A stretch of DNA of 64,000 nt from Trametopsis cervina (taxonomy: Eukaryota > Basidiomycota > Agaricomycetes > Polyporales > Irpicaceae). Positions 1 to 11,932 of the stretch are shown here, piece after piece; position 1 is the stretch's first letter, and every line of letters begins with the position of its first letter. Position numbers and translations under genes: made by a program. A model generated the notes under the pieces. That model was not told the origin of the DNA and made no database searches. It was given only the letters and a program-made list of their open reading frames with translations. The DNA lies in assembly GCA_022385755.1 (NCBI GenBank), contig MU278354.1:248001-312000 (forward strand). Direction: 5' to 3'.

Positions 1-2056
1 CGTGCATTGTGGGAAGTTGTGAGTTGCCACTACAGTTCTCTACTTCACTGGTTTCTAACTGTTATTCCCTCTGTAGGCGGATGACCGATTCTTCTGGAAC
101 AAGTGTGTGGGACAAACACCCAATCGTTGCCCAGAAACTGACCAGCATTGAGCAGATTCTTGCAAGGGAGGTTTATCGACGCCACTTACGCCAACTCGGA
201 CCAGAATGTGAATGTTTCTGACTATTGCGACTGGCTCTGAAGCTGATATCATGCCTGTAGCTTAGCCCATACATCCTACCCATCATCTACGGCAGTGAGT
301 GCAACCGTCAGTCCCGCGAATGTGCGCAGTTGATCGTATGTCCAGCGTTCGACATCCGCCCTGCACGTGTCAATGGCCACCATATTCGCTTGTGTCTGAT
401 GAGCCGACGTTCAAGATACAGGGCAGGCACGCGGTACTTCCGCCGTGGAATTGATCGCGACGGACATGTTGCCAATTTTGTGGAGACGGAACAGGTGCTA
501 CTTCTCGATTCTCCAAGTCGAGAAGGTCCAGGGGACGAGGTCAACGCACAACTCAGTTTCGTGCAAATTCGAGGCAGTGTACCGCTATTCTGGGCCGAAG
601 TCAACACACTGCGGTATAAACCTGACCTACAGATTATGGACCTGCAAGATACAGTGAGTCAAGCCTGCTTTCGCTGTTTGTTCTTCACCTAAACGTATGG
701 ATCAAAGGTCGACGCTGCCAGGAAACATTTCGATGAGCAAGTCCAGCTCTACGGACAGACAAGTCTCGTAAGTTTAGTGAATCACAAGGGCCATGAGAAA
801 CCTGTCAAGGAAGCGTACGAACGAGGTGTTGCGGAGGTATTATCAAGCTTGTCATCCTTGAACATTTTGCTCATATTTCATATTGCAGCTCAATCACCCG
901 CAAGTTCACTATCAATATTTTGACTTCCACAGCGAGTGCAAAAACATGCGGTGGGATCGTATCAGTGTCCTTATTGACAAGATGGAAGAGGATCTCATCA
1001 GCCAAGGCTACTTCCACCTGGATTCCCGTAAATCTGAACCCGTCAAGCTCCAGAACGGGACGGTCCGTACGAACTGCATGGATAACCTCGACAGAACGAA
1101 CGTCGCGCAGGCGGCCTTCGCGAAGTGGACCTTGAACAGACAACTACGGTCCCTCGGAATTCTGAACGAAAACGAGTCTATAGATAGCTATGACGAACTC
1201 ATCAAGGATTTCCGCGAAAGTGAGTCGGCCGCGGGCCTATGTATTTTTAGGTTACTCAAGCATGTTCTCGGTGCAGTGTGGGCGGACCACGCCAACGAGA
1301 TCTCGATCGCATACAGCGGAACAGGCGCACTGAAGACCGATTTCACCAGGACGGGGAAGCGAACCAAGCTCGGAGCCCTCGAGGACGGTTACAAGTCTGT
1401 CATGCGCTATTTAAAGAACAACTACTTTGATGGAGCTCGCCAGGTAGGTTGCTCATGGTGTGCTGCCGTGGGCTTGCTAATCATGCATGTACGCAGGATG
1501 CCTTCGATCTTATGACAGGCACGTGGCAGCCAGGCCGAAGCTGGTCGCCAGTCTCGCTCGTCTCAGACCGCAGACCTCTCATTATACGCGCGGTAAGGCT
1601 GGCGATGAATTGAAATAAGCGGCGAACTCATACCATGCATATAATTAGATGCCCTACGTCCTATGGTTCTCCGTATTCATGATTCTCGCCGGCCTGACCC
1701 TACCTCGAACATCTGGTGTGTACTGATGCGATTATGCATGCATCGGCCGAGTTGACGCTACCCCTATAGACTATTCCCTGCTCTACTACTTCCTCCTTTG
1801 GTTCGCTCTGCTCACAGTCTCTCTTACCTTTATCTTCGTGCACGGCATTGAATACGTGAACTGGCCGCGGCTGCTGCCTCTGTCTGACATCATATATTAC
1901 GATGGTGTAGGCTTCCGTTCAGGCAATAAGGGTAAAGGCTTCGGCGTACCCGCCTTGGACCCCCGCCGCCTGGCGAGTGCGTCGAAGTTGAATCATAAGC
2001 GTGGTGGCAGCAAACTCGAGGTGATTGAGATGGGGACGCTAAGAAAGGTAGATTAG
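1..2056 (+). CDS. SAC1: SAC1-type phosphoinositide phosphatase, 5' end outside window
   Basis: Probable SAC1, an ER/Golgi membrane enzyme that dephosphorylates phosphatidylinositol 4-phosphate. The reading enters at base 1 and continues through at least eight introns. The early exons carry ADDRFFWNK, YILPIIYG, RSRYRAGTRYFRRGID, NFVETEQ and SVPLFW, all in the order known for SAC domains. The catalytic P-loop, RTNCMDNLDRTN, is at about 1066-1101 and matches the family CX5R(T/S) motif. After the domain, two hydrophobic stretches (1650-1720 and 1770-1850) are separated by a short turn, as expected for the two C-terminal membrane anchors of Sac1. The protein ends in a basic tail with a stop at 2054-2056. 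The first 300 bases are broken by short introns and I could not settle every junction there. The SET/NAP gene follows 370 bp downstream on the same strand. Confidence 0.9.
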
Positions 2057-2426
2057 TATGGTGTCTTGGGTCGCAGTTGTCCCTGCGTAGGGTGATATCC
2101 ACTCCACAGTCTGTTGCTTCGCATTCGCCGTTTATTATACTGCCATTGGCTGACTCTTGTTCTGTATATATTCGCAATGCTATACCTTTCTCTTCCTTCA
2201 TTGCTTGTTCGAAAGTCGATGGTACCGCGCTAAGAACGTGGGACGCGTCAGTCACGTGATAGTAGGCGTCAGCGCACGCGGGGCTTCCCATCAGCAAATG
2301 TCCAGTGCTTGAAGTTTCTCTCCAGCGTTTTCCCAACAACAGCTGGTCGTACCAGTACGCTCATCTATATACTCAAACTCCTTCGAATTCGCGGGACCTC
2401 TTCGTTTCCAGCAACAGACTAGAATA
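2057..2426. other. intergenic spacer, SAC1 to SET/NAP gene
   Basis: No reading frame here resembles a gene. It should hold the SAC1 3' end and the promoter of the next gene. A CACGTG box (E-box) occurs near 2253, inside the presumed promoter. No repeat or RNA gene was seen. Confidence 0.5.
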
Positions 2427-3480
2427 ATGTCCGGCAAGGGTGTCAAACGCGCCTCCCCAGGTGCAGATGAGGAGAAGAACCCGTTAGGCGAGGTTGAGCT
2501 CAGCAATGAAGACGCGTTGAGGTTGAGTGACATCCAAAAAGTCATGCAGCGCGCCGAGATTGCCCTCGGTGAGTGTTGAGGGGAGCCCTATGCATATCAA
2601 TGTTCTGACTAGCCGTGTCAATGTAGAGCGCCGCGCTATCGAGACACTGGCCCCCAAGTACGCCGCCCGTAGGGAAGTCCTGAAGGCGATACCCAAATTC
2701 TGGGCCGTCGCGTTGATGAACAGTCCCATGTTCTCAATCCACGCGCAGCACCACGCCGACCAGGCTGCTCTGTCGTATTTGGAGGACCTTTGGCTCGTGA
2801 GAGACCCGGCTGAGACGAGGGTCTTCACGATCGAAATGGTTTGTCGTCTGGCCACAATGCTGTGAAGGGAGCATGCAGCTCATGCACGCATTTTCTGTGG
2901 ATATAGCACTTCAAGGAGAACCCATACTTCAAGAACTCTGTCCTAAAAAAGGAGTTCAAGTATGCTCCCCCGCCCGGTGCCGCTGACGAGACACCCGGTG
3001 AAGATGGCCTCACCGACTCGATGATTGACTTCAACTGGGAGCGCGACGTCGAGGGCAAGGTCTGTTGCCATTGACATGTACATCCTGATAGCGTGATACT
3101 GACCCGCGTTTTACAGCCATTCAAGATTGATTGGAAGGACGAGTCGAAAACCTTGACCAAGTTGTACCCTCGTGTCGCCGATGATTCGGACGATGACATT
3201 GCTGAGAGTGGCAGCTTCTTCCATTTCTTTGAGCGCGCGGACGACCCGTACGACGTACGAATTTCCAATTTTCTTAATGACCTTGATACTGACGCGTTTG
3301 TTCACCCAGATTGGCGTGCTCATTGGGAACGACATATTCCCTGACGCGATAGAATATTTCCTCGGCCAGCGTGGCGAAATTGACACCGACGATGAGGACA
3401 GCGAGGAAGAGGACGACGACGATGACGATGCGGAGGAAATTGATTTGGAAAAGCCTCGCGTGAAGCGGGCGAAGCACTAG
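2427..3480 (+). CDS. SET/NAP-family histone chaperone
   Basis: Nucleosome assembly protein of the SET/Vps75 branch, expected to bind histones H3-H4 or H2A-H2B in nucleus and cytoplasm. The chosen ATG at 2427 opens MSGKGVKRASPGADEEKNP, and five exons follow. The N-terminal helix (LSDIQKVMQRAEIALERR) is the dimerising coiled coil of NAP proteins. The earmuff core follows with the signatures IPKFWAVALMNSP, YLEDLWLVRD, FKENPYFKN and DFNWERD, then SGSFFHFFE, which is the classic SET/TAF-I motif. The last exon gives IGNDIFPDAIEYFLGQ and a strongly acidic tail (about 25 D/E residues) ending in a basic RVKRAKH. Introns are 50-60 nt; the first is 2569-2626. Nothing looks broken. Confidence 0.92.
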
Positions 3481-3942
3481 ATGTAGGGAGCCCTGTTCAC
3501 GTATGTCAATTGTCCACTGCACACTGTGTAGACCCCAACTCTATGTATCGTTTTGTTAGGATAGTCTAGGAACCATGCTGCATTTTCCGGCGAGAGAGTG
3601 GTGCATCGAGCGTGTTGCGTTGAGCATGTCGAATCAATAATTTGGTGCCGCACAGCGCGCCGGCTGCAGTATTTTTAGAACGCAAGTCTGGGGTCATGAT
3701 ATAGGAGACGCGCGCATGTTTGGTCCTATTTTCGGCCAAGAATAGACTTTCATTGCAGCATGCCGCGCGTGCCGAGATTAGCGCGTCCACGCGAGCAGAG
3801 TTCTTTGTTTCCACCCGAATTCGTATAAGACACTCTCACCACACAACCCTCTTCGCACCTTGCTCCCAGCTCTCACGTCTTCGTGACCTGCCATCCTACC
3901 ACTCGGTTTTTACATTCGGTCCTTACTTGCTCGCCTTTTACC
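3481..3942. other. intergenic spacer with chitin deacetylase promoter
   Basis: No gene is visible in this spacer. A TATA-like TATAAGA lies at about 3823, some 120 bp before the deacetylase ATG. A pyrimidine-rich leader (CTCTCACCACACAACC and similar) follows, typical of strongly expressed basidiomycete genes. The 50-bp stretch before the ATG is C/T-rich. Confidence 0.45.
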
Positions 3943-5527
3943 ATGAAGTTCTCTCTGCTCTCTGCAGCAGTCCTCCCTGCCGCTGTCGCAGCCCACAACA
4001 TAAATCTGGAGGCCAGGCATGGCAACGTCGTCCGCCAGAACAGCGCTCCCGCGGCCGCCCCTGCAGCGAGCTCGCCTGCCGCTGCTCCCCCACCTGCCTC
4101 GCCCACTGCTGCTCCAGTATCCGTATCCCTCCATTCCGTCAACCCGACGGCTATACCTTTGGCCTCTCTTACTGCCGGCACCCTTACCAACCAGCAGACT
4201 CTTGGCGCATCTACCACCTACATTGCCGGTGCTACGCCGAGTGCATTCCCCAATGCCCCCCCTCTGCCCGATAGTGCGTCATACTTAGCTTAATCCTGAC
4301 ATACATTGACGTAGACTGCTTGTAGTCTCCACACTTAACCCAGCGAACTACCCGACACTGGACGTGATACCCCCAACCGACTCCCCTGAAGTCCAACAAT
4401 GGATCAAGGAAGTCAACGCATCGGGAGTCCCGATCCCTAACATCACCCCTACGAAGGACGGCACTTGCGGTGGTGATCCCGCTGCTGCTGCTGACCAGAG
4501 TCGATGCTGGTGGACCTGCGGTGGTTGCGTCAGGGACACGGATGTGACAACTTGCCAGAACAAGTTCACTTGGGGTCTGACTTATGATGATGGTCCCGCG
4601 CCATACACCCCTAACCTTCTGCAGTACTTAGACCAGCAGAACTTAAAGGCGACGTTCTTCGTCGTTGGTTCTCGTGTCATCTCGTACCCCGCCCTTGCAC
4701 GGGAGGAGTACATGGCTGGTCACCAACTTGCCGTTCACACTTGGAGTCACCACACCTTGACCGCAATGACAAACGAGCAAATTATTGCAGAGTTTGGCTG
4801 GTCGAGGAAAATTATCAAAGATGTGGTCGGCGTTACTCCGAAGTTTTGGCGACCTCCTTTCGGTGACATCGACGACCGTGTCCGTGCTATCGGTCTTGCA
4901 ATGGGAATGGCTCCGGTCATCTGGACGCGTATTAGCCCTACGGCTACGTTCGATACAGGCGGTCAGTATTCATTACGGTCATACAGCGCTTCGTTATCTC
5001 AGTTTTGCTCTCAGACTTCAACATCGGCGCCGGAACAATCACCGCTCCGCAAGTGTTGCAAAACTGGGAGAACATCATTGCCAACGCTTCCACCATCAAC
5101 ACCGGTTTCATCGTGTTGGAGCACGATCTGTTCGAGCAGTCGGTTGATATCGCTACCGGCTACATCCTTCCTGATGCGTTGTCAACCACGCCAAAGCTAA
5201 CGATTGAGCCTGTCATCCAATGCATGGGCAGGACCGCCGCTGATGCGTACATTGAAACCAACGACAACAAGACCTACCCGCCTACTACCTCGACCAGTGA
5301 GTGTTCTGGCTTCATTTCATGCTCTCGCTCTAAGTGATTGGCATTTAGACTCTACTTCCTCATCTTCGGGTTCAGCGGGCCAGGCACAGGCCAGTGGCGG
5401 CAGCGACAGCGGTAGCGGTGGGGCTGCCTCGCCTAGCGGTGCTGCTCCCATTTCCGTCAGCGGCTCGCTCGCCCTTGCTAGCTCTGTGATGTTTGCCGCG
5501 CTCCTTGGATTCTCCGTCTGGCTGTAG
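3943..5527 (+). CDS. GPI-anchored chitin deacetylase (CE4 polysaccharide deacetylase)
   Basis: Removes N-acetyl groups from chitin to give chitosan at the cell wall. The ATG at 3943 begins a signal peptide (MKFSLLSAAVLPAAVAA), followed by an Ala/Pro-rich linker. The CE4 domain contains motif 1 TYDDGP (catalytic base and metal Asp), motif 2 HTWSHH (metal histidines), motif 3 RPPFGD and the late motif GFIVLEHD with the conserved His. Upstream, CWWTCGGC and further cysteines match the fungal Cda N-terminal region. The C-terminus is a Ser/Gly-rich linker and a hydrophobic tail (LALASSVMFAALLGFSVWL), which is a GPI-attachment signal. Three introns were placed: near 4275-4326, near 4961-5014 and near 5298-5348. 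The gene is intact, and all catalytic residues I can check are present. It sits 4 kb from a second GPI-anchored wall enzyme, the GH72 protein. Confidence 0.93.
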
Positions 5528-5986
5528 ATGATCGGGTTTCCGGGCTTTCTTATGATGGTGTAAAATGGCGGCACTGCCTCCTGGATCCTGCAACGTCTCT
5601 GAACAAGGTTTCGCACTCATGACATTCTGCTGTCGGACTGGGTCCGCTTCCAAGCATTCATCGCGCGTGTTAGTACACTTATAATTACTGTTACCTCTTT
5701 TACATCTATTTTCTGTCCTACGTCCTTTTCTATACGCCTGCGTCGTTATCGTACATACCTCAACGAACTCCTCCGAATGACGGATACGTGGACATTCTAC
5801 TCAAGACAGATACCAATTCTATCGTGTTTGTAACTCCCTGAATAGACGAATTATTGAGTAAGCAGTCGTGATGAGTATTTTACAAAGTTCAAATATTGCG
5901 ACGTCTCGCTGAGTCCTTCTGTCGTTATATGCAGAATCATACCCGTGGTGCGTTTGCTAGGGCAGCAGACGAGGTGATTACTAATG
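5528..5986. other. convergent intergenic spacer
   Basis: This region lies between two genes whose 3' ends face each other. It is AT-richer than the flanking genes and contains only short frames. I see no RNA gene or repeat. Confidence 0.4.
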
Positions 5987-7689
5987 TCATGACCGCACCA
6001 TCAAACCCGTCTGCAAGGGATAGTCTGAGACGGATGCTAGCGTGAGTGGGTCGTCCTCTTCGTACAAAGCGTTGCAGTCATTCACCACCGGCGCCCCCAG
6101 ATTCCCTACCAGACTCGACGACCATCGAACTGCGAGCCGCAACTCCGGGATATTTGACGGGAGGAGGGACGAGATCGATCCAGTTTGAGCTGCCATGGAG
6201 TCTTCCCTGAGGTCCAGGATGAATCGCGTGATGAGCATAGACGTAAGACTACGTGTGTGTCAGACTGAATACGATCAAGATGCCCAGTAGCGACGAACGT
6301 CTCTATGATAGCGAGGATATTGTTGAAGGCCTATGGGAACGGCCGTGTTAGTTTACGTGATAACTATGTCCGCTACACTCGCCTCAACACGGATGGACAG
6401 CAGGCTAAAAATGTCAAGAGCGAGCAGCATGCTTGGGAATTTGTCGATTTCGTTACTTCCCATGAACCAGTCTCCGAAATTATGACTATGACTTACAGGA
6501 AATACGCGGTTCCTGTAAGTTGAGCGGTGAATGAGCTCAAAGAACGAGAGGTGGACTTTGAGGGAAAGAATCACCGTCACGAAGAATCAAGTAGGACATT
6601 GATCTATGTGCACCTATCGTTCTCCTCCTTAGGCCCCGCTCAGTATTGAGCGTTTTGATCCATGTCAAGGCGATGATAACACACTCGAAGAGTATGGGGA
6701 GGACGGCAACAGAGATCACTGTCGATGATCGACCACTGAACGTCAGTGGCCAATATTCACAAGAGCGATTTCTGTGCTTACGACTGCGAAAAATTAGTCC
6801 TTTATTCGAAATCGGAGGTAATCTTGTAAACATACGAGAGTAAATCGGCCGTATGCTCGTTGAGTGTGGTTTCCTGGCCGCAGCCAGTGAGCGGGGGGGC
6901 CAGGGCGACTAGGTTCAAGGTTGTAACGAAGTACTACGGATTGGGACTGAGGTCAGCTGACGTTTAGGGTCGGGGGATAACATACTGTGAGAACTATAGG
7001 ATACGCCAACCCAAGGAAAAGGACACATGCACTTAGCTTCGGATTTTTGCCCCATACGGTGTATATACGTAGACTGCCAAAGACTGACGCGTGTATCGAA
7101 GGGTTTGTCTCTCGCTATGGTTATGTAGAGCGGACTGACCTGCGACCAACAGATACATGATAATTATACAGCCTTCGCTCAACCTCACCATCACGTTGCA
7201 TCTAACGTAAGGTCATTAGCACCAGATTGGCATCTAGTGTTACTGGACTCAACATCTAGAAAAACTACGTAAGTCACGTAAGTGTGATACTGCCTCAACA
7301 CGCACCATGTTTGCGTTGTACTCAGTTTCGTTCCGCCACGATATGGTGTTAACCAACCGGATCAACCGATTAAAGAAGACAACATATCGGTTCATAAGGA
7401 AGAGGACAGCGGCACCATGTTTCGGTCGCTGCCAGACACATATCACTTCTTGTGAAAAGGTAAGAAGATAATCGTAGAAAAACAGCGCTGCAATGGTATC
7501 GGTTAAAAATGCGTGTCCATTGTATGCGTTGTTGTACGCACTGCTAGCTGCAACTTCCAGGTATGCTGCAATTCGTCTGGATATGAGGTGAGCCGTAGGA
7601 AAGGATGTAGCGGACTAGGAGGGGCATTACATAGTCTGCAAATCATCGAACAATTCTAAGAGAAGAGATTCGTTGGCCAGCGACGCCAT
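5987..7689 (-). CDS. DUF6533-type integral membrane protein
   Basis: Member of a large Agaricomycete family of membrane proteins of unknown function. The start at 7689 gives MASLANESLLLELFDDLQT. The next exon carries the family hallmark FYDYLLTF...VICVWQRPKHGAAVLFLMNRY (7360-7500). Later exons give IALTWIKTLN (about 6665) and SYLILRDG, which splices in frame over a 62-nt intron to give TAYFL, the family motif LRDGxxYF. The last exon begins LTSMLITRFILDLRE and ends near GNLGAPV with a stop at 5987, both typical of the family C-terminus. The middle part (about 6840-7260), where membrane segments 3-4 should lie, could not be joined with certainty, so a decayed copy is possible. The phase-correct joins elsewhere favour a working gene. 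Confidence 0.65.
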
Positions 7690-8743
7690 GACTGCAGTAA
7701 AACTGGGCAGCGGAGAGGTAAGTTGGCCAGCCAATTGTGAAACTGGTCAGCTTATACCAGCCTATATACCAATGTCTAGGGATTTGACGTCTGTGATACC
7801 CAAAGATTCGGTAATTGTGAGTCAGAACAAACGAAGAACACTCCCGTACCTTCACATCTTTCTACAACTTTTGATATTGGTCGTTCATACTATGTACAAC
7901 GCCCGGATGGACTGAGTCAGCAGCAGGAGTCTTGCGAGATTTTGTGAAGCTGAGAAGTACCGACGTTGCGGAGCAGCAGGTATACTGCGCGAGCCGAGAG
8001 GTCACCATAAACTGTACCGAGTCCGCAATAACAGGAAAATGTGACATCCACCGAAAGCATCTTGGCAGTCAAGGAGCACAGCAGTGCACACCTGAACTGA
8101 TACATCTGTGATATTAGAGGCAAATTAAAAGATATCTGTGCAGCCAATGCGACGTAAAAGACGAATAGACAACGGACATCTATCACTCATTTCTGGTCTT
8201 GCTCATGTGAACGACAGCTATGTTATTCCGGGATAGATGTGGTTCACGCACGTGCTTAGAAGCGTGAGACATGGAAAGCGACTGTATCAAGTAAATCATC
8301 GTATCAGCGTAGAACTAAGATACATCGAGAGTAGTTAGCGTACCGTGTCAGTGTGAAATGAGTGAGGAGCCAGCTGAACGTTGGCAGGCGCTGACTAATC
8401 ATTGCATGCCCTAGTTAGGAAACCATAGTGTATAACATCTCATACCTCGTTCAAATGCTGCGTAGTAATTGCCTCTTGTTCATCATCATAGTCTCGAATG
8501 CCAGTAAGAACAGACGGATTACTGCTTGCATTGATAATCGCTACGATAGAACAGATGGTTGTAGGCAACAGCGGCCTGAGAGAAATGGCACCCGCATGGG
8601 TTCTGTGAGATGCTGAACTTTTAGACTCGTCGTATTGGGATACTACAAGTTTGAGCAAAACATTCATCGACGAAAGGAAAGCAAGGCAATGGTAATAGTC
8701 AATGTTGGGGTTCCAGTGAATTTCAGAAGAACAATCAATGGGT
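7690..8743. other. 1-kb gene-poor stretch
   Basis: Only short frames occur, none with recognisable motifs, conserved codon pattern or splice partners. The composition is more AT-rich than the coding regions. It should include the promoter of the DUF6533 gene. No inverted terminal repeats or long direct repeats were seen by eye. Confidence 0.4.
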
Positions 8744-9303
8744 TTAGTCCCGTTGTACTACGCGGTACATAAAAGCATGTTGGTGACCGCTGCCACCCGG
8801 GAGACCCATATCACCCACGGCTTTCAGGTCCCCTCGTTGTGCAGGGGGTGGGAATGTATAGTGCGTACCGGTTCCACTCGCAGGCCCCATCGCGCTGAGC
8901 CCGGCGATTGAGGCGGTGTCATTCGGAATCAGACCTGGGACAGCCGCGGGTATGAGTTTTTTGACCGAAAAATCAATCTTCCATTTACTAGTGACATCAT
9001 ACAGTCGCACACGGATGGCGGAAACAAACTGATACGCTCGATTCCCGATTGTAAGGTAGTTTTAAACAAGTAGATAGACATCCCTATTAGACACACGATA
9101 GCGGTGACGTTGGGAAGTCTCCAGGTCCGATCACCGTTCCATCCATACCGGATGACGGCTTGGATAATGTAGGAAAGAATATTGTATGAGAGAATAATAG
9201 GAATGAGTCCGGTTAGGTGAGATAGTACTTGGAGCAGGGAAGCATCCGTGGGTACTCCGAGGATGGGGAAGAAAAAGAGGGGGTGGCTGGAGTATATAGC
9301 CAT
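8744..9303 (-). CDS. candidate small membrane protein, unknown family
   Basis: I do not recognise this protein. An ATG at 9303 opens MAIYSSHPLFFFPILGV, followed by two hydrophobic segments (residues about 25-50) and RYGWNGDRTWRLPNVTAI. A 68-nt intron with donor GTGTGT, a CTAAT branch-like site and acceptor CAG joins in phase to a second exon. That exon gives IRVRLYDVTSKWKIDF and a Gly/Pro-rich tail, stopping at 8744. The predicted product is roughly 160 residues. The only support is the open frame, the hydrophobic pattern and the phase-correct intron. It starts 100 bp after the stop of the GH72 gene on the same strand. It could instead be a relic of a longer gene. Confidence 0.38.
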
Positions 9304-9403
9304 TTGCAACTAATACGGAAGTCCATGAAGCCCGGTAAGGGTCATACAATTACAGAAACAAGACGTTCATACGGAAAGTTTTATGGAAGCTCTAGATCGT
9401 AGC

Positions 9404-11374
9404 TTACGCGAGCACAAGGAATCCCCCCGCAACCGTGAAGAGCGAAGCCAAGGCCGCGCCGAACACTGCTTGCGAGCTGACGCGCATGCCAGTCAAAGCA
9501 CCGCTGCTCCCGCTTGAGCCGCCACCACCGCTGCTGGGGCTTTGGCTTCCGGAGCCACTCGAGCCTGAGCCCGAAGAAGTACTGGGGGCGCTAGGAACGA
9601 ATGTGGCGCTGGGGTTGGCCAAACACGAGCTGACGGCGGATGCAACTGCTGCGGAGTTCGTGGGTGCCGCAGAATTGAGCGTCGCGTTACCGGCGAAATC
9701 GCAAGATTGTGCGTTACGGTTGGTCAACTCGTAGAATTGGTCGAATACATAGGAGAGCTTGACGGCTGGAGAACGGTATTCCATTTCAGTATATGATTTC
9801 TATAAATATTCGATGACACTCACATGGATCACAGGGGGATACAGCCCCGTAAGTTCCAGTAGCGCCGTCGGCAGCGATGCCGTCACAGGTGCCACCGTTG
9901 CTGCCCAATAAACCGCACGCAGTATTGAGAAGGTCGCCAACGATTCCGGAGAGCTGAGTCGAGTTGCTAGTGGGAGGGTTGAACTGACAAGCGACAGAGC
10001 TTTGCACACAGTTGCATGAGTTGTCGTTCGGCGTAGGCGGGAGAGTGGTGCTAGCAAGGAAGGTCGAGTTCTGTGTCGGGCAAGCGGGGAAACTGTCGGT
10101 GCCAGAGGTCGGGGTGTTCGGAGGGGACAAGGCACTGAATTGCGACTTCAAGTTGTTGAAGTCATCGTTCGGAGTGACAGTGCTACCGTCAATCGTGACC
10201 ATGCCGAACTGGCCCTGAGCGGACTGCGCTGGGAAGTAGCTGAAAGCCAGACCTCCAGACCAGATGTCGCTCATCGGCGTGGCGAAAAGAGTGTTAACCT
10301 CTGTCCAGGGACGAGCGGAGCCTGGGACCACGCAGCCAAATTCGGAGAAATAAGCGACCACGTTGTATCCAGCGAAGCCGGCGTTCTTGCTGGCGTATAC
10401 ACTCGGCTGCGCATTTCCGCACCATTCACTGGAGAACAATCATATATAAGTATCCCGCCCACTCAAAGCGCCAATAGTCTTACTAGTTATTCAGGCCAAA
10501 TAAATCCAGAGCTGTAGCATCCGAGTTTTTGCCGGTAGTATCACAGCTGAGGTAGTTTGCGAACGGACTGAGCCAAGACAGGTCGGCGTCGATTGCGGCA
10601 TAACCAACCAAAGCGGAAGAACTCTTAGATTTACTAGAAACCAGAGGATATTAGTGGGAGACCCTAATGGCTGACCCGATACGCACAGGTATGCCTTGAC
10701 ATCCCGAGCAGCAGCTTTGATGAATGCAGCGGCAGCCGTGCCGTTCGCAGCTGTGACGACCTCATTGCCGACATTGAATGCTAGGACGTTGTCGTACTTC
10801 GAGAATGCGTCAATAGTTGATAGGTAAGTATCCAGTAGATTCGTAGACCATGCTGGGGATGCACGGTCGATGGAACCGGTCAACGGAAGGGAAAGATCGA
10901 TGCTTAAAGCACTGAGGTCAGCATTGTGAGAACTGTCTTGAACGCAAAAGACCCACATCGTGTAAATGTTAGCAGCACTGAGAGCCTGCATGCATGCATC
11001 ATGGTTGAGGGACGAATTAACACTATATACCCTAATAGCATTGACGGTCAGTTGCTGAAGGAATGGGATATCCCTCGTGCATCCAGCACTGTCAGCAAGG
11101 GGGTCAATGAAGCTCGACGGCTCCAGGAAAGGGTTGTTTGGGTCATTTGGATCAACAGCGCCTGCAAGGGGGTCAGCAACGTCGCCACGGCCACCAGCAA
11201 AGCCCATAACACACCCTGCGGTTGATACGCGACACCCTTAATGAAGAACCGACTACCGTCCGCGTTGAAAAGATATCTGCCTTGCCTGCTGACTTTCTGT
11301 ACAGCCTGGGTACCAGTGGCGAGGAATGCTGCTGACGCCGCGAGAGCAACTACTAGACGGGTCGCTCGACGCAT
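9404..11374 (-). CDS. GH72 beta-1,3-glucanosyltransferase with X8/CBM43 domain (Gas/Gel family)
   Basis: Cell-surface transglycosidase that elongates and branches beta-1,3-glucan. The start at 11374 gives [24 protein letters not shown], a signal peptide; an in-frame ATG four codons upstream is the alternative. The catalytic domain follows: RYLFNADGSRFFIKGVAYQPQG, then NAIRVYSVN, then FNVGNEVV with the acid/base Glu and VVAYFSEFGC with the nucleophile Glu, both in family position. The next part is cysteine-rich (NDNSCNCVQSSVACQF, NTACGLL, GGTCDGI, QSCDF) and matches the X8/CBM43 module found in Gas1-type enzymes. A Ser/Gly linker and hydrophobic tail (VFGAALASLFTVAGGFLVLA) form a GPI signal. 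At least four short introns occur, near 11210, 10640, 10470 and 9800. All key residues are present. Confidence 0.93.
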
Positions 11375-11386
11375 GTTGGGGATCAA

Positions 11387-11631
11387 ACAACAAGTATGGG
11401 AGAAGAGGGTGGCAGTTGTAAGTTAAAGAACCCGAGGGTACGAGGGTATAAGTATGGTAAGACGGAGAGGCAAGGATCGTGGGGAATTTGTGAGTCCGAT
11501 TCTCAAACTGCGCAAGCAACGGTTGCGGATGTGTCAATATAAAAGCCTGAACGAGGCCGGCCAATAGTGCCCGTGCGCTTAGGTGATAATACAGATGTAG
11601 ACAGGTTGTCCATGTCAGCAAAACTTTTATC
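11387..11631. other. GH72 upstream region
   Basis: Upstream leader and promoter of the GH72 gene, pyrimidine-rich on the coding strand. A TATAAAAG-type element lies near 11538 when read on the minus strand as CTTTTATA. The tRNA gene follows at once. Confidence 0.35.
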
Positions 11632-11732
11632 GCCCGCCTAGCTCAATCGGATAGAGCGTCAGACTCTTATGAGTGCGGGTGAATCACATACCTGTGATCT
11701 GAAGGCTGCGAGTTCGACCCTCGCGGTGGGCT
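11632..11732 (+). tRNA. tRNA-Lys(CUU) with 27-nt intron
   Basis: The cloverleaf can be drawn fully. The acceptor stem GCCCGCC pairs with GGTGGGC (one G-U) and the discriminator T is at 11732. The D arm is AGCTCAATCGGATAGAGC. The anticodon stem TCAGA/TCTGA carries the loop CTCTTAA once the intron is removed, and the anticodon CTT is at 11666-11668. The T arm, GCGAGTTCGACCCTCGC, contains the B box. The intron is 11670-11696, directly after position 37 as in eukaryotic nuclear tRNAs. It would be transcribed by RNA polymerase III and spliced by the tRNA endonuclease. CCA is not encoded, as expected for a eukaryote. It lies between the divergent start of the GH72 gene and the 3' end of the SUR7 gene. 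Confidence 0.95.
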
Positions 11733-11932
11733 AGCTGTTTTGCACACAGGATTCGCAGGCGAGCACCGGGCTGATATTATCGGATAGCAAAGAACGCAGA
11801 ACGGATAAGGAGCACTATATACTGTAGGCGTGTAAATACTAGGAGTAGGCTGTCTTTCCGATGAAAGTTTTCTCTGTATTTTCATGGAGAGAATATGTCC
11901 GAATGTCCCGCATTGTAATCATTTCAATTGGT

